A DNA stretch of 64,000 bases, from NCBI GenBank assembly GCA_027489375.1, contig JAIXZW010000004.1, positions 62,001 through 126,000 on the forward strand, in the 5' to 3' direction. Made by a program: the position numbers and the translations under genes. Of this stretch, positions 8,334 to 19,194 are shown one piece after another (the stretch's first letter is position 1; every line of letters begins with the position of its first letter). The stretch is from Paracoccaceae bacterium (GTDB taxonomy: Bacteria > Pseudomonadota > Alphaproteobacteria > Rhodobacterales > Rhodobacteraceae). Below the pieces are notes generated by a model, which did no database searches, was not told the origin of the DNA, and was given only the letters and a program-made list of their open reading frames with translations.

Positions 8334-9374
8334 ATGTCAGACCTCACCCTCGCCCCCTCGCACCTCCCCGCCCGCCCCCTGCCCAGCCCGCGGGAAAAGG
8401 CCGCGATCATCGTCCGCCTCTTGCTGGCCGAGGGCAGCCGCCTGCCGCTCTCCTCCCTCCCCGACCACCTGCAAGCCGCCCTTGCCGAACAGATGGGCCA
8501 GATGCGCCTCGTCGACCGCGCCACGCTCTCCGCCGTGGTCGATGAATTCGTGGCGCTCCTCGAAGACACCGGCCTCGCCTTCCCCGCGGGCGTCGAAGGG
8601 GCGCTTGGACTGATGGACGGTCACATCTCCTCCACCGCCGCCAGCCGCCTCCGCCGCCTTGCAGGCACCGCCGCCAAGGCCGACCCCTGGGACATGCTCG
8701 CCAGCCTGCCGCCCGAACGCCTCCTCCCCGTTCTCTCGACCGAATCGACCGAGGTCGCGGCAGTCATGCTTTCGAAACTCCCCGTGCCCAAGGCGGCAAG
8801 CCTCCTCGGCCAGCTTCCCGGCGAACAGGCGCGGCGCATCGCCTATGCCATCTCGCTCACCGGCGGGGTGGACCCCGAAACCGTCCGCCGCATCGGCCTT
8901 TCGCTCGCGGCCCAACTCGACGCCCAGCCCGCCCGCGCCTTCGAGGCGGGGCCGGTCGAACGCGTCGGCGCGATCCTCAACGTCTCGCCCTCGGCCACCC
9001 GCGACGACCTGCTCGACGGGCTGGACCAGCAGGACCCCGCCTTCGCCGCCGAGGTGCGCAAGGCCATCTTTACCTATGCCCACATCCCCGCCCGCATCGC
9101 CCCCCGCGACCTGCCCAAGATCATCCGCCTCGTCGACCCCGCCCAACTCGCCACCGCCCTTGCCACGGGCGCGACCGACCCGCGCCACGCCGCCGTGGCC
9201 GAATTCATCCTCGCCAACATCTCGCAACGCATGGCCCAATCCCTGCGAGAGGAGGCAGAGAGCCTCGGTCCCGTCAAACCGGCCGAGGCCGAAGCCGCCA
9301 CCGCCGCCATCATCGCCGCCATCCGCCAACTCGAAAGCGCAGGCGAAATCACCCTGCAACGCGACGAGGGGTGA
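8334..9374 (+). CDS. fliG: FliG-like flagellar motor switch protein
   Basis: A 346-residue FliG homologue. It has the N-terminal PSPREKAAIIVRLLLAEGS typical of FliG, a middle armadillo-like part with MLSKLPVPKAASLLGQLPGEQARRIAYAI, and a C-terminal domain with DLLDGLDQQDPAFAAEVRKAIFTYAHI and PRDLPKIIRLVDPAQLATAL, matching the FliG-C motif that contacts MotA. FliG forms the rotor ring that converts ion flux into torque. ATG 8334 with an AAAGG site is preferred over an in-frame codon at 8310. No other flagellar genes flank it, so it is an orphan copy, either a second flagellar system component or a displaced gene. Confidence 0.85.
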   Translation: MSDLTLAPSHLPARPLPSPREKAAIIVRLLLAEGSRLPLSSLPDHLQAALAEQMGQMRLVDRATLSAVVDEFVALLEDTGLAFPAGVEGALGLMDGHISSTAASRLRRLAGTAAKADPWDMLASLPPERLLPVLSTESTEVAAVMLSKLPVPKAASLLGQLPGEQARRIAYAISLTGGVDPETVRRIGLSLAAQLDAQPARAFEAGPVERVGAILNVSPSATRDDLLDGLDQQDPAFAAEVRKAIFTYAHIPARIAPRDLPKIIRLVDPAQLATALATGATDPRHAAVAEFILANISQRMAQSLREEAESLGPVKPAEAEAATAAIIAAIRQLESAGEITLQRDEG

Positions 9375-9453
9375 GAGGGGCAAGGGGGCGAGGGGATGAA
9401 AGACCTGTCCTGTCGCCGCCACCGCGAGCTGCGCAAAGCGGCTCTGATCCAAA

Positions 9454-9640
9454 CACCAGCCACCAAAATCCCCGCCAACCGCTCCGTCCTTCCCCTCCCC
9501 CTCGTGGGGAGGGGATAGGGGTGGGGGGAGCCACCCGCGAACCGCCCCCACCCACCCCCGATGCCACCGCCACCCCATCCGACCAAGCCCCCCACCCCAT
9601 CCCTCCCCACAAGGGGGAGGGAGCCGCCAGCCCCGCACCG
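9454..9640 (+). repeat. REP/BIME-like block, copy 1
   Basis: Contains two REP-like units in opposite orientation. Unit A (9491-9528) reads TCCCCTCCCCCTCGTGGGGA then GGGGATAGGGGTGGGGGG. Unit B (9588-9622) is the same type read on the other strand, CTCCCCCTTGTGGGG then AGGGATGGGGTGGGGGG. Each unit has a GC hairpin followed by a G-rich tail, the layout of proteobacterial REP elements. Confidence 0.8.
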
Positions 9641-9758
9641 CTTGCACCACGTAACCCGCACCCACTCCCCCAACAGTCACCCGACCCCACCGCCTTTACC
9701 CACCATCCATCCCGATCGTCAGTCCCCGCACGCACCAACCGCAACGCCCCCACCCACC

Positions 9759-9947
9759 CACCAGCCACCCAAATCCCCGCCACCCGCTCCGTCCTTCCCC
9801 TCCCCCTCGTGGGGAGGGGATAGGGGTGGGGGGCCGCAACCCGCGAACCGCCCTCCCCTCTCCCCCGACGCCGCCCCCACCCCCAGCGACCAAGCCCCCC
9901 ACCCCATCCCTCCCCACAAGGGGGAGGGAGCCGCCAGCCCCGCACCG
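9759..9947 (+). repeat. REP/BIME-like block, copy 2
   Basis: A direct repeat of the block at 9454-9640, offset by about 305-307 bp. Units A (9796-9833) and B (9895-9929) are identical or nearly so to those of copy 1, while the sequence between them has diverged. Confidence 0.8.
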
Positions 9948-10018
9948 CCCGCACCGTCCCCCCTTGCCCCCGACCGCAGCCCCCCCTAGCGTGCCGCCTG
10001 ACCCAATACAGGCGCGCC

Positions 10019-10891
10019 ATGCTCGTCCCCACCTCTGCCTCCACCCGCAAGGGCATCCTCCTGATGCTCCTCGCCATCCTGCTCTTCACCGCGATGGACG
10101 CGCTGGCCAAGGGGCTGGTGCAGCGCTATCCCACGCCGCAGGTGGTCTGGGCGCGCTTCTTCGGGCAGTTCCTGCTCGTGGCGCTGATCCTCAACCGCCG
10201 CCTGCCGCCCGTCCTGCGCACGCGCCATCCCAAGCTGCACCTCCTCCGCTCGGCCACCCAGCTTGGCGCGACCGGTTTCTTCTTCACCTCGCTCAACTAC
10301 ATCGGTCTGGCCGAGGCGACGGCGCTCACCGACATCAACCCCGTCCTCATCACCCTCGGGGCCGCGCTCTTCCTTGGCGAAAGGCTCGGCCCGCGCCGCA
10401 TCATCGGCGTGGTCGCGGCGATGATCGGCGCGATGATCGTCATCCGCCCCGGCCTCGGCGTCTTTACCCCCGCCGCCCTCCTGCCGCTCTGCTGCGCCGT
10501 CTGCTACGCGGGCAACGCGCTCCTCACCCGCTACGTCGGCGCGCAGGAAACGGCATGGACCTCGATGTTCTACGCGGCCCTTTTCGGCACCCTCGCCACC
10601 AGCCTCCTCCTCCCCGGCGTCTGGCAGCCCATCCCGCTCTCGGACCTGCCCTATTTCATCACCGTGGGTTGCCTCGGCACCGCCGCCCAACTCGCCCTCA
10701 TCCGCAGCTTCTCCATTGCCGAGGCCTCCTCGGTCGCCCCCTTCGGCTATGCGGGCATCGTCTTGGCCACCTTCTGGGGCATCGTGCTTTACGGCGAATA
10801 TCCCGACGCGCTCACCATCATCGGGGCTTCCATCATCGTCGGCGCGGGGCTTTACGTCTGGCACCGCGAAACCCGCGCCCATCGCGGCTAA
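10019..10891 (+). CDS. EamA/DMT-family transporter
   Basis: A 290-residue inner-membrane protein with about ten hydrophobic helices arranged as two EamA repeats. The first repeat has MDALAKGLVQRYPTPQVVWARF and ends EATALTDINPVLITLGAALFLGERL; the second ends EASSVAPFGYAGIVLATFWG then YGEYPDALTIIGASIIV. These are the hallmark end-of-repeat motifs of drug/metabolite exporters. The substrate cannot be predicted. It starts immediately after the REP region with no strong ribosome site, and lies 84 bp upstream of the acyltransferase gene in the same direction. Confidence 0.85.
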   Translation: MLVPTSASTRKGILLMLLAILLFTAMDALAKGLVQRYPTPQVVWARFFGQFLLVALILNRRLPPVLRTRHPKLHLLRSATQLGATGFFFTSLNYIGLAEATALTDINPVLITLGAALFLGERLGPRRIIGVVAAMIGAMIVIRPGLGVFTPAALLPLCCAVCYAGNALLTRYVGAQETAWTSMFYAALFGTLATSLLLPGVWQPIPLSDLPYFITVGCLGTAAQLALIRSFSIAEASSVAPFGYAGIVLATFWGIVLYGEYPDALTIIGASIIVGAGLYVWHRETRAHRG

Positions 10892-10975
10892 GGCCCGCTT
10901 GGCAAGGGCCGCGCCTGCGTCTATGTCTCTGCCTGCGCCCCGGCGCGTGTATGTTCAACGGTGTGACGGTTCCAG

Positions 10976-11863
10976 ATGGCGGCGCAAGGCGACGACAAAC
11001 TCAGCTATGGCGCGGTCGATTTCCTGCAAAACCTCGCGCTCCGCGCCCTGATCGGCGCGATCCGCCTGCTCCCCTTCCGCTGGCGTGCGCCCCTCTGCGG
11101 CTTTGTCACCGCCCGCCTCATCGCCCCCTTCGCCGGCTACGACCGCCGCATCCGCGCCAACCTCGCCCTCGTCTGGCCCGACCTGACCGAGGCCGAGATC
11201 CGACACCTCGTTACCCGCGTCAGCCACAACGCCGGCGCCACCCTGATCGAGGTCTACTCCGGCGCCGCCTTCCGCAAGGCCGTGGCCCCCTCGCCCGTCC
11301 TCGGCGAAGGTGTCGCCTCCCTCATCGCGGCCAAGGAGCGCGGTCAGGGCGTCCTCCTCATCTCCGGCCATTTCGGCAATTACGATGTCGCCCGCGCGGT
11401 GCTCTCGTCGCTCGGCCATCCGGTGGGCGCGCTCTACCGGCCCTTCCGCAACGGCTATTTCGACGCGCATTACCGCGCCACGATCTCGGCCATCGGCACA
11501 CCGATCTTCCCGCGCGGCAGGCGCGGCTTGGCCGAGATGGTGAAATTCCTGCGCGCGGGTGGCATGGTCGGCATGCTCATCGACCAATACATGACCCGCA
11601 GCCCCCAGCTTGACTTCATGGGCCACCCCGCCCGCACCGCCACGTCCGCAGCCGACCTCGCGCTCAAATACGGCCTCCTGCTCGTGCCGGTCTACGGCCG
11701 CCGCAACCCCGCCAGCCCCACGGGCTTCGAGCTGATCGTCGAACCGCCCGTCCCCCATTCCGACCCGCTGACCATGACGCAGGCGCTCAATGCCTCGCTC
11801 GAAGCGCAAGTGAGGGCGCATCCCGAGCAATGGCTCTGGATCCACAACCGCTGGAAAACCTGA
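10976..11863 (+). CDS. Lysophospholipid/lipid A acyltransferase family protein (LpxL/HtrB-like)
   Basis: A 295-residue member of the LpxL/LpxM acyltransferase family, which adds secondary acyl chains to lipid A or makes related acyl transfers at the inner membrane. The catalytic H-x4-D motif is present as HFGNYD (His132, Asp137). The RPFRNGYFDAH and LIDQYMT blocks and the terminal PEQWLWIHNRWK also match the family. The N-terminus (FLQNLALRALIGAIRLLPF) forms a membrane-associated helix. Its stop codon abuts the stop of the convergent DUF1223 gene. Which acyl position is modified is unknown. Confidence 0.88.
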   Translation: MAAQGDDKLSYGAVDFLQNLALRALIGAIRLLPFRWRAPLCGFVTARLIAPFAGYDRRIRANLALVWPDLTEAEIRHLVTRVSHNAGATLIEVYSGAAFRKAVAPSPVLGEGVASLIAAKERGQGVLLISGHFGNYDVARAVLSSLGHPVGALYRPFRNGYFDAHYRATISAIGTPIFPRGRRGLAEMVKFLRAGGMVGMLIDQYMTRSPQLDFMGHPARTATSAADLALKYGLLLVPVYGRRNPASPTGFELIVEPPVPHSDPLTMTQALNASLEAQVRAHPEQWLWIHNRWKT

Positions 11864-12601
11864 TCACTTCAGCCGCGCCGCCGCCAGAATGGCCGCAGGA
11901 CCCGGTTCCTGCACGATCACCACCACAGGCTCGTCCCCCGGCGCATCCGCGACAAGGTCGAGCGGTTCGGTCCCCGACCAGTCGCCGATCTTCTGCCAAA
12001 GCGTGACCACGTTGTGATAGGTGATCACCTGCCCCGCATTCTCGCCCCGCGTGATCTCGACCGTCTCGACGGGCGAATAGCGCACAAGCTGCACCGTCGC
12101 ACCCTGGGTCAAGGGCGGCTCCGCCACGGCGCGGATGATCACCCGCTCGCCCTCGCGCCGCAGCTCCAGCCGCACGGGCCGCGCCATCGCCAGATGCTTG
12201 CCGATCGACCGCACCACCGCGTCGGGTTCGTTGCCCTCGACCCGCTCCACCCCTCCGACCACCATTTGCGGCGTATAGACCATCCGGCTCCCCGCCGCCC
12301 GCGCATAGGACTTCTGCCGCTCGGTAAAGGCGGGGTCCGCGAAGCTGTCCTCCCAGCCGATGTAATCCCAGTAATCCACATGCAGCGACAGCGCGATCAC
12401 ATCCCCGGCCTGCGCCAGCTCGCCCATGAATTCATCCGCAGGCGGGCAGGACGAACACCCTTGCGAGGTGTATAGTTCCACCACCACGCCCTCGTCCGCC
12501 CGCGCATCCTGTCCGGCGACAAGCGCACCCAGCGCCCCCGCCACCGCAACGAACCGACCGCGTCGGAGCACATCGGAAACCGCGCTGACGATTTGTCGCA
12601 T
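11864..12601 (-). CDS. DUF1223 secreted thioredoxin-like protein
   Basis: A 245-residue exported protein of the DUF1223 family. A signal peptide (hydrophobic core FVAVAGALGALVAG, predicted cleavage after ARA) precedes the family signature VVVELYTSQGCSSCPPADEF, whose C-x2-C sits where thioredoxin-fold proteins carry their redox pair. The motifs HVDYWDYIGWEDSFADPAF and YTPQMVVGG also fit. ATG 12601 is chosen; a GTG at 12622 is possible. The role is not established, but a periplasmic redox function is plausible and it lies beside acnA and the ccm genes in this family of bacteria. Confidence 0.88.
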   Translation of the reverse strand: MRQIVSAVSDVLRRGRFVAVAGALGALVAGQDARADEGVVVELYTSQGCSSCPPADEFMGELAQAGDVIALSLHVDYWDYIGWEDSFADPAFTERQKSYARAAGSRMVYTPQMVVGGVERVEGNEPDAVVRSIGKHLAMARPVRLELRREGERVIIRAVAEPPLTQGATVQLVRYSPVETVEITRGENAGQVITYHNVVTLWQKIGDWSGTEPLDLVADAPGDEPVVVIVQEPGPAAILAAARLK

Positions 12602-12765
12602 CTGCCCCAATGTCCGCCCCACTTCCCGAGAATTCGCCCCACCTTGCTACATCAACCAAGCTTCGCCCCGCCAATCAAGGTTTTGCGAGTGTCCGCCCCC
12701 CGCCCCGTGCAAATCGGCCACGTTTCCCGCTTCATCCCGTCCCGCAAGACAGGGCTTTATTTTTG

Positions 12766-12783
12766 GCATACAATTGCATACAA
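12766..12783 (+). promoter_or_regulatory. Ten-bp-period direct repeat upstream of acnA
   Basis: GCATACAA occurs at 12766-12773 and again at 12776-12783, exactly one helical turn apart, centred ~108 bp before the acnA start in an otherwise GC-rich gap. It could be an operator or activator site. No regulator is identified. Confidence 0.35.
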
Positions 12784-12882
12784 AGCGCACGACTCCCTTG
12801 CCACACTGATGAATCACAGGCAAAGGGGCAGAAAATCCGGCCCCCACGGGCCAGCCCATACCAACCCTGTCAGGAGGCCCGC

Positions 12883-15570
<2,688 letters not shown>

Positions 15571-15593
15571 GCGACTTCATTGCAACAGACCAG

Positions 15594-15619
15594 AACGCGT
15601 CCGGATTTCCGGGCGCGTT
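15594..15619 (+). terminator. Probable terminator of acnA
   Basis: AACGCGTCCGG pairs with CCGGGCGCGTT (11 bp with one G-T pair, ATTT loop), followed by TTGCCTTTGTC, 24 bp after the acnA stop. Confidence 0.7.
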
Positions 15620-15682
15620 TGCCTTTGTCGCGCCGCAGTATTACCCGTTAATTGCATCACGCAAACTTGAACGAGTAAAAAC

Positions 15683-16018
15683 ATGGCTATGACGACCCAA
15701 CAACAAATGCTGGTTGAACAGCGGCTCGCCAACGAAAAGAAATCGACGGGCATCGCTTATTTGATTTGGTTCTTTCTGGGTATGCTCGGTGTGCACCGCT
15801 TTTATCTGGGTGCGACCGGATCAGGTGTTGCCATTCTGATCCTGACGATCCTCGGCGTCCTGACAGCGGCCCTCGGCATCGGCCTCATATTGCTGGTCAT
15901 TTCCGGAATATGGTGCCTTGTGGATATCTTTCTCATCCCGGGCTTGGCCGACCGCGCCAATTCGACGAAGCGGGCAGCGATTCAAGCCTTGGTCAGCCAA
16001 ACCACGACCGCTTCTTGA
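15683..16018 (+). CDS. TM2 domain-containing membrane protein
   Basis: A 111-residue protein with two transmembrane helices joined as in TM2 domains. It shows YLIWFFLGMLGVHRFYLG with the conserved GxHRFYLG turn, then GVAILILTILGV and LILLVISGIWCLVDIFLIPG. TM2 proteins are common small membrane proteins of unclear role. The region around it is noticeably less GC-rich than its neighbours. It is a single-gene unit, bounded by the acnA terminator and its own strong terminator. ATG 15689 is an alternative start. Confidence 0.88.
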   Translation: MAMTTQQQMLVEQRLANEKKSTGIAYLIWFFLGMLGVHRFYLGATGSGVAILILTILGVLTAALGIGLILLVISGIWCLVDIFLIPGLADRANSTKRAAIQALVSQTTTAS

Positions 16019-16049
16019 TCGCCTGATCGGGAAACCCATTGTTTCCAAC

Positions 16050-16077
16050 AAAGAGGCCCGGTTTTCCGGGCCTCTTT
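16050..16077 (+). terminator. Rho-independent terminator of the TM2 gene
   Basis: AAAGAGGCCCGG and CCGGGCCTCTTT form a perfect 12-bp stem with a TTTT loop, A's before and T's after, so it could work in both directions. The ccm operon ends 190 bp away on the other strand. Confidence 0.92.
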
Positions 16078-16266
16078 GCTATCATGCAGGTCTGATTTCA
16101 ACGCGCTCCGCCACGTTCGACGGGCCGAACCGGACGATCTGCATGACGAACCCCGCCGCCCGCCCCCAGGCGAACAGCACCGCAGCCCCCCTTCCCGCCC
16201 TCCCGTGGGGCGAGGGGTTTGTGGCCCTGACCGTATTGTTCCTGATCCTCGCGGCGCTCTGACCGC

Positions 16267-16815
16267 TCAGCCGCCCGCCTTGCCCTCGGCCAGCGCGGCC
16301 TCCAGCGCCGGAACGAAGCGCGTCTCGTAATCCGTCCCAACGAGCGGCCCGATGAAGCGGAAGGCCACCGTGCCATCCCCCTTCACGATGAACGTCTCCG
16401 GCGGCGCGGTCACGCCCCAGTCGACGACCGTGGTTCCCTTGGGATCGAAGCCGATGCCAAGAAAGGGGTTCCCCTCCTCGGCCAGATACTCCGCCGCCTT
16501 GGCCGCATCGTCGCGCATGTTGATGCCCACAACCCGCACACCATCCGCCGCCATCTTCTTCAACACCGGATGCTCGGCACGGCAGGGCGGACACCAGCTC
16601 GCCCAGAAGTTCACCACCGTCACGGCGCCCGTCCGCAGATCGGCATCCGTCAACGCGGGATAGCCCTCAAGCGCCGCCGCAGGCACCGCAGGCGCCTCAC
16701 GCCCGACAAAGGTGGATGGCAACTCGCTCGGGTTCTCCCGATACATGCCCCCATAGAACAGCCCCGCCACGGCCACAAAGACCACGGGCGGAATCGCCAT
16801 CAACCACCTAGCCAT
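16267..16815 (-). CDS. ccmG: Thiol:disulfide interchange protein CcmG/DsbE
   Basis: A 182-residue membrane-anchored periplasmic thioredoxin that keeps apocytochrome c haem-binding cysteines reduced during cytochrome c maturation. An N-terminal anchor (MAIPPVVFVAVAGLFYGGMY) precedes a thioredoxin fold with the active site WASWCPPC and the family-typical acidic site and GVTAPPETFIV cis-Pro loop. It is the last gene of the ccmABCDG run, overlapping ccmD by 8 bases. A periplasmic location is inferred from the anchor. Confidence 0.95.
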   Translation of the reverse strand: MARWLMAIPPVVFVAVAGLFYGGMYRENPSELPSTFVGREAPAVPAAALEGYPALTDADLRTGAVTVVNFWASWCPPCRAEHPVLKKMAADGVRVVGINMRDDAAKAAEYLAEEGNPFLGIGFDPKGTTVVDWGVTAPPETFIVKGDGTVAFRFIGPLVGTDYETRFVPALEAALAEGKAGG

Positions 16816-16969
16816 CGTCTTTCCCCTGACGCGCCTCGACCTCGGCCAAGGCCCGCTTCATCCGCGCCCCCTGCCACAGGCTCAGCACCACGATCCCCGC
16901 CACCAGCACCAGCGACACGCCATAGGACGCCAGCACCGCAAAGGCGTATTTCCCCAACTCGGGCATCAT
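16808..16969 (-). CDS. ccmD: Haem exporter protein CcmD
   Basis: A 53-residue single-pass membrane protein: a hydrophobic helix (YGVSLVLVAGIVVLSLW) followed by a basic, helical tail (ARMKRALAEVEARQ). Size, topology and position between ccmC and ccmG identify it as CcmD, which stabilises the CcmABC-haem-CcmE complex. Its ATG overlaps the ccmC stop in an ATGA arrangement, and its end overlaps ccmG by 8 bases, implying translational coupling. ATG 16966 is an equally possible start. Confidence 0.88.
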   Translation of the reverse strand: MMPELGKYAFAVLASYGVSLVLVAGIVVLSLWQGARMKRALAEVEARQGKDDG

Positions 16970-17694
16970 GCCAGCCGCTCCCGTGCCAGCAGCGCCGCAA
17001 GCCGCCGCGCCCGCACCTCCGTCCGTGTCCGCACCAAGACAAGCGTCAGGAACAGCAGCACGAAGCCCGCGATGCAGACGACCAGCGGCACCCAGAACAC
17101 ATCCGCCACATTCTCTTCCTTGTCCAGGGACAGCGACGCCCCCTGATGCAGCCCCTGGTTCCAGAACAGCACCGCATAGCGGCTCAGCCCCGCAAAGACC
17201 GACCCCACGATGCACAGCACCGCCGTCAGGTCCGCCGCCGTATCGGGGTTCTCCACCGCCTGCCACAGCGCGATATAGCCCAGATAGAACAGCGTCAGAA
17301 TGAGGAAACTGGTCAGTCTCGGGTCCCACGCCCACCACGTCCCCCACATCGGCTGCCCCCAGAACGCCCCCGTCACCAGCGCGATCACCGTGAACGTCAG
17401 CCCGACCGGCGCCGCCGCCTTCGCGGCCAAGGCACTCACATGATGCCGCCGCACAAGCCAGATCAGGCTCGTCACCAGCATCATCGCCCAGGCGTTGATC
17501 GCCATCATCGCGCTCGGCACATGCAGATAGATGATCTTCACGGTCGATCCCTGCCGGTAATCATCCGGCGTCAGGAAGAACCCCCAGACCAGCCCCACGG
17601 CCACACACAGCGCCGAAAGCCCCGCCAGCCACGGCAGCACGGCGGCCGAGGTCTGCATGAACTTCTTCGGATTGGCATATTCCCAGATCGACAT
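16966..17694 (-). CDS. ccmC: Haem export/handling protein CcmC
   Basis: A 242-residue six-helix membrane protein of the haem-handling family that attaches haem to CcmE in the periplasm. It carries the tryptophan-rich WWD signature as MWGTWWAWDPRLTSFLI and the flanking periplasmic histidines (YLHVPSAMM, RYAVLFWNQGLHQG). The start MSIWEYANPKKF at 17694 with a GGGGAA site matches the family; an upstream in-frame extension is not needed. It lies 55 bp after ccmB and overlaps ccmD. Confidence 0.96.
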   Translation of the reverse strand: MSIWEYANPKKFMQTSAAVLPWLAGLSALCVAVGLVWGFFLTPDDYRQGSTVKIIYLHVPSAMMAINAWAMMLVTSLIWLVRRHHVSALAAKAAAPVGLTFTVIALVTGAFWGQPMWGTWWAWDPRLTSFLILTLFYLGYIALWQAVENPDTAADLTAVLCIVGSVFAGLSRYAVLFWNQGLHQGASLSLDKEENVADVFWVPLVVCIAGFVLLFLTLVLVRTRTEVRARRLAALLARERLA

Positions 17695-17749
17695 GGTTCC
17701 CCGCTTAAAACCTCTCGGCGACAGCCGCAACTCACCACTCCGTCAAGTC

Positions 17750-18406
17750 TCAGCGCAAATTGACGCGCAGCGCCGCCGCACTGGCAAAGGGCAGCAAAGC
17801 CGCCGCGCCCAGCGTGATCCCCGCCATCAGCAAAAGTGGCGTGCCCACGGCCAACCCCGCCGCCCCGCGCTTCACCACTTCCGCGCCAAAGATCAGCGTC
17901 GGCACATAAAGCGGCAGCACAAGCAGGCTCAAAAGCAACCCGCCCCGCTTCACCCCAACGACCAGCGCCGCGCCGAAGGCCCCGATCACCGACAGCGCAG
18001 GCGTCCCCAAAGCCAGCGACACCACCAGCCAGCCATAGCCCGCCACCGGCAAGTTGAGCAGCACCCCCAGCACCGGCGCCACCAGCGTCAGCGGCAATCC
18101 CGTCACCAGCCAATGCGCCAGCGACTTCACCGCCACCACCCCCTCCAGCGGCATGGGCGAGGTTGCCAAGAGATCGAGCGACCCGTCCTCGAAATCCAGC
18201 GCAAAGATCCGGTCGAGCGACAAAAGACAGGCGAGCAGCGCCCCCACCCACAAAATCCCCGGCGCGATCTTCGCCAGCACCACCCCCTCCGGCCCGACCC
18301 CCAAAGGCACCAGCACCGCCACCAGCAGGAAAAACGCCAGCCCAAGGCCAAAGCCCCCGCCCGCCCGCATCGCCAGCCGCAAATCGCGCGTCAGAAGCCG
18401 AAGCAC
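17750..18406 (-). CDS. ccmB: Haem exporter membrane protein CcmB
   Basis: A 218-residue integral membrane subunit with six hydrophobic helices that partners the ATPase CcmA in cytochrome c maturation. It starts at a GTG (LRLLTRDLRLAMRAGGG), which gives the family length; no ATG fits. The ribosome site (AAGGGGGCGGGG) lies at the border of the dispersed repeat occupying 18418-18484, so the repeat sits in the leader between ccmA and ccmB. Family motifs RDLRLA, RIFALDFEDGSLDLLATSP and LPLYVPTLIFGA are clear. Confidence 0.93.
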   Translation of the reverse strand: MLRLLTRDLRLAMRAGGGFGLGLAFFLLVAVLVPLGVGPEGVVLAKIAPGILWVGALLACLLSLDRIFALDFEDGSLDLLATSPMPLEGVVAVKSLAHWLVTGLPLTLVAPVLGVLLNLPVAGYGWLVVSLALGTPALSVIGAFGAALVVGVKRGGLLLSLLVLPLYVPTLIFGAEVVKRGAAGLAVGTPLLLMAGITLGAAALLPFASAAALRVNLR

Positions 18407-18417
18407 CGCCCCGCCCC

Positions 18418-18484
18418 CTTCATCTGTTCGGAAATATCCTCGGGGGGAGTCGCCGTCAGGCGACGGGGGGCAGACAGCCCCCCC
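18418..18484 (+). repeat. Dispersed AAATATCC element, copy 3 (inside the ccm operon)
   Basis: CTTCATCTGTTC then GAAATATCCTCGGGGGG, a 6-bp hairpin (GTCGCC/GGCGAC) and GGGGGGCAGACAGCCCCCC. It lies between ccmA and ccmB, which are both on the minus strand, so transcription of ccmB must cross it. Confidence 0.8.
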
Positions 18485-18506
18485 GCGACAGAAGCCACAA
18501 GCGCCC

Positions 18507-19139
18507 TCATCCGAAGGCCTCGTCGAAAGCACCCGACATCGCCCCCGCCTTGGCCCCCGCCCTGGCCTTGAACCCGCCAAGGTCCAGAACCCCCGCCTCG
18601 CCCAGCCCCAGATCGACATGGGTCGCAATCAGCGCAAGGCCCCCGCCGGAAAGATGCCGCCGCACCACCCCCGCGAAAAGCGCGACCGATGCCACATCCA
18701 GCGACACGGTCGGCTCGTCCAGCAACCAGACCGGCCGCCCCGTCACCAAGAGCCGCGCCAAGCCCAGCCGCCGCTTCTGCCCCGCCGACAGATGCGCCGC
18801 CCGCCGGTCGCGCAACGCCACAAGGTCCATCCCCTCCAGCGCCGCGTCGATGCCCGCCGTGCCGTAAACGCCGGCCCAGAACTCCAGATTCTCGGCCACG
18901 CTCAGCACCGCCTTGATCCCGTCGGCATGGGCGGCATAGGCGATGGCCTCGGGGGGCGCTGCGATCACGCCCGCTTCCGCAGGCTGCAACCCCGCAAGCG
19001 TCCGCAAAAGCGTGGTCTTGCCCGCCCCGTTCGGCCCGCGCAGGATCAGCGCCTCGCCGCCGCGCAGGGTGAATGCGATCCCTTCCAGAACCCGCACCCC
19101 GCCGCGCGCCACGGCCAGACCCGAAACGCTCAGCTCCAC
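18507..19139 (-). CDS. ccmA: Haem exporter ATP-binding protein CcmA
   Basis: A 210-residue ABC ATPase. Walker A is GPNGAGKTT, the signature [14 protein letters not shown], and Walker [12 protein letters not shown]; the compact size is typical of CcmA. With CcmB it powers release of holo-CcmE from CcmC. GTG at 19139 ([14 protein letters not shown]) with AAGGGA upstream is chosen since no ATG lies nearby; an upstream extension would be out of character. It is the first ccm gene downstream of the Mth938-domain gene. Confidence 0.94.
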   Translation of the reverse strand: MELSVSGLAVARGGVRVLEGIAFTLRGGEALILRGPNGAGKTTLLRTLAGLQPAEAGVIAAPPEAIAYAAHADGIKAVLSVAENLEFWAGVYGTAGIDAALEGMDLVALRDRRAAHLSAGQKRRLGLARLLVTGRPVWLLDEPTVSLDVASVALFAGVVRRHLSGGGLALIATHVDLGLGEAGVLDLGGFKARAGAKAGAMSGAFDEAFG

Positions 19140-19194
19140 GGCCCAATTCCCTTGAAGGAATCTGCAAGACCCATCCGCGGATTTTGCCCGCCCC

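Larger units (their letters stand above)
9375..10018. other. Gene-free 644-bp region dominated by REP-type repeats
   Basis: I see no coding sequence here. Open frames exist on both strands only because the region is extremely C-rich and stop-poor; their translations are low-complexity Pro/Thr/Ala and lack ribosome sites. The region is built of two diverged copies of a ~188-bp block, described separately, plus spacer. Confidence 0.8.

Noticed and set aside
9454-9947. CRISPR array
   Set aside because: Only two diverged direct blocks about 305 bp apart, composed of inverted REP units; no regular short spacers or cas genes.
9371-9989. Several Pro/Thr-rich open frames in the fliG to DMT gap
   Set aside because: They come from the C-rich REP repeats, lack ribosome sites and have no family resemblance.
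16143-16262. 39-codon plus-strand frame ending GFVALTVLFLILAAL
   Set aside because: The end is hydrophobic, but there is no ribosome site, it lies after a strong terminator, and nothing supports expression.
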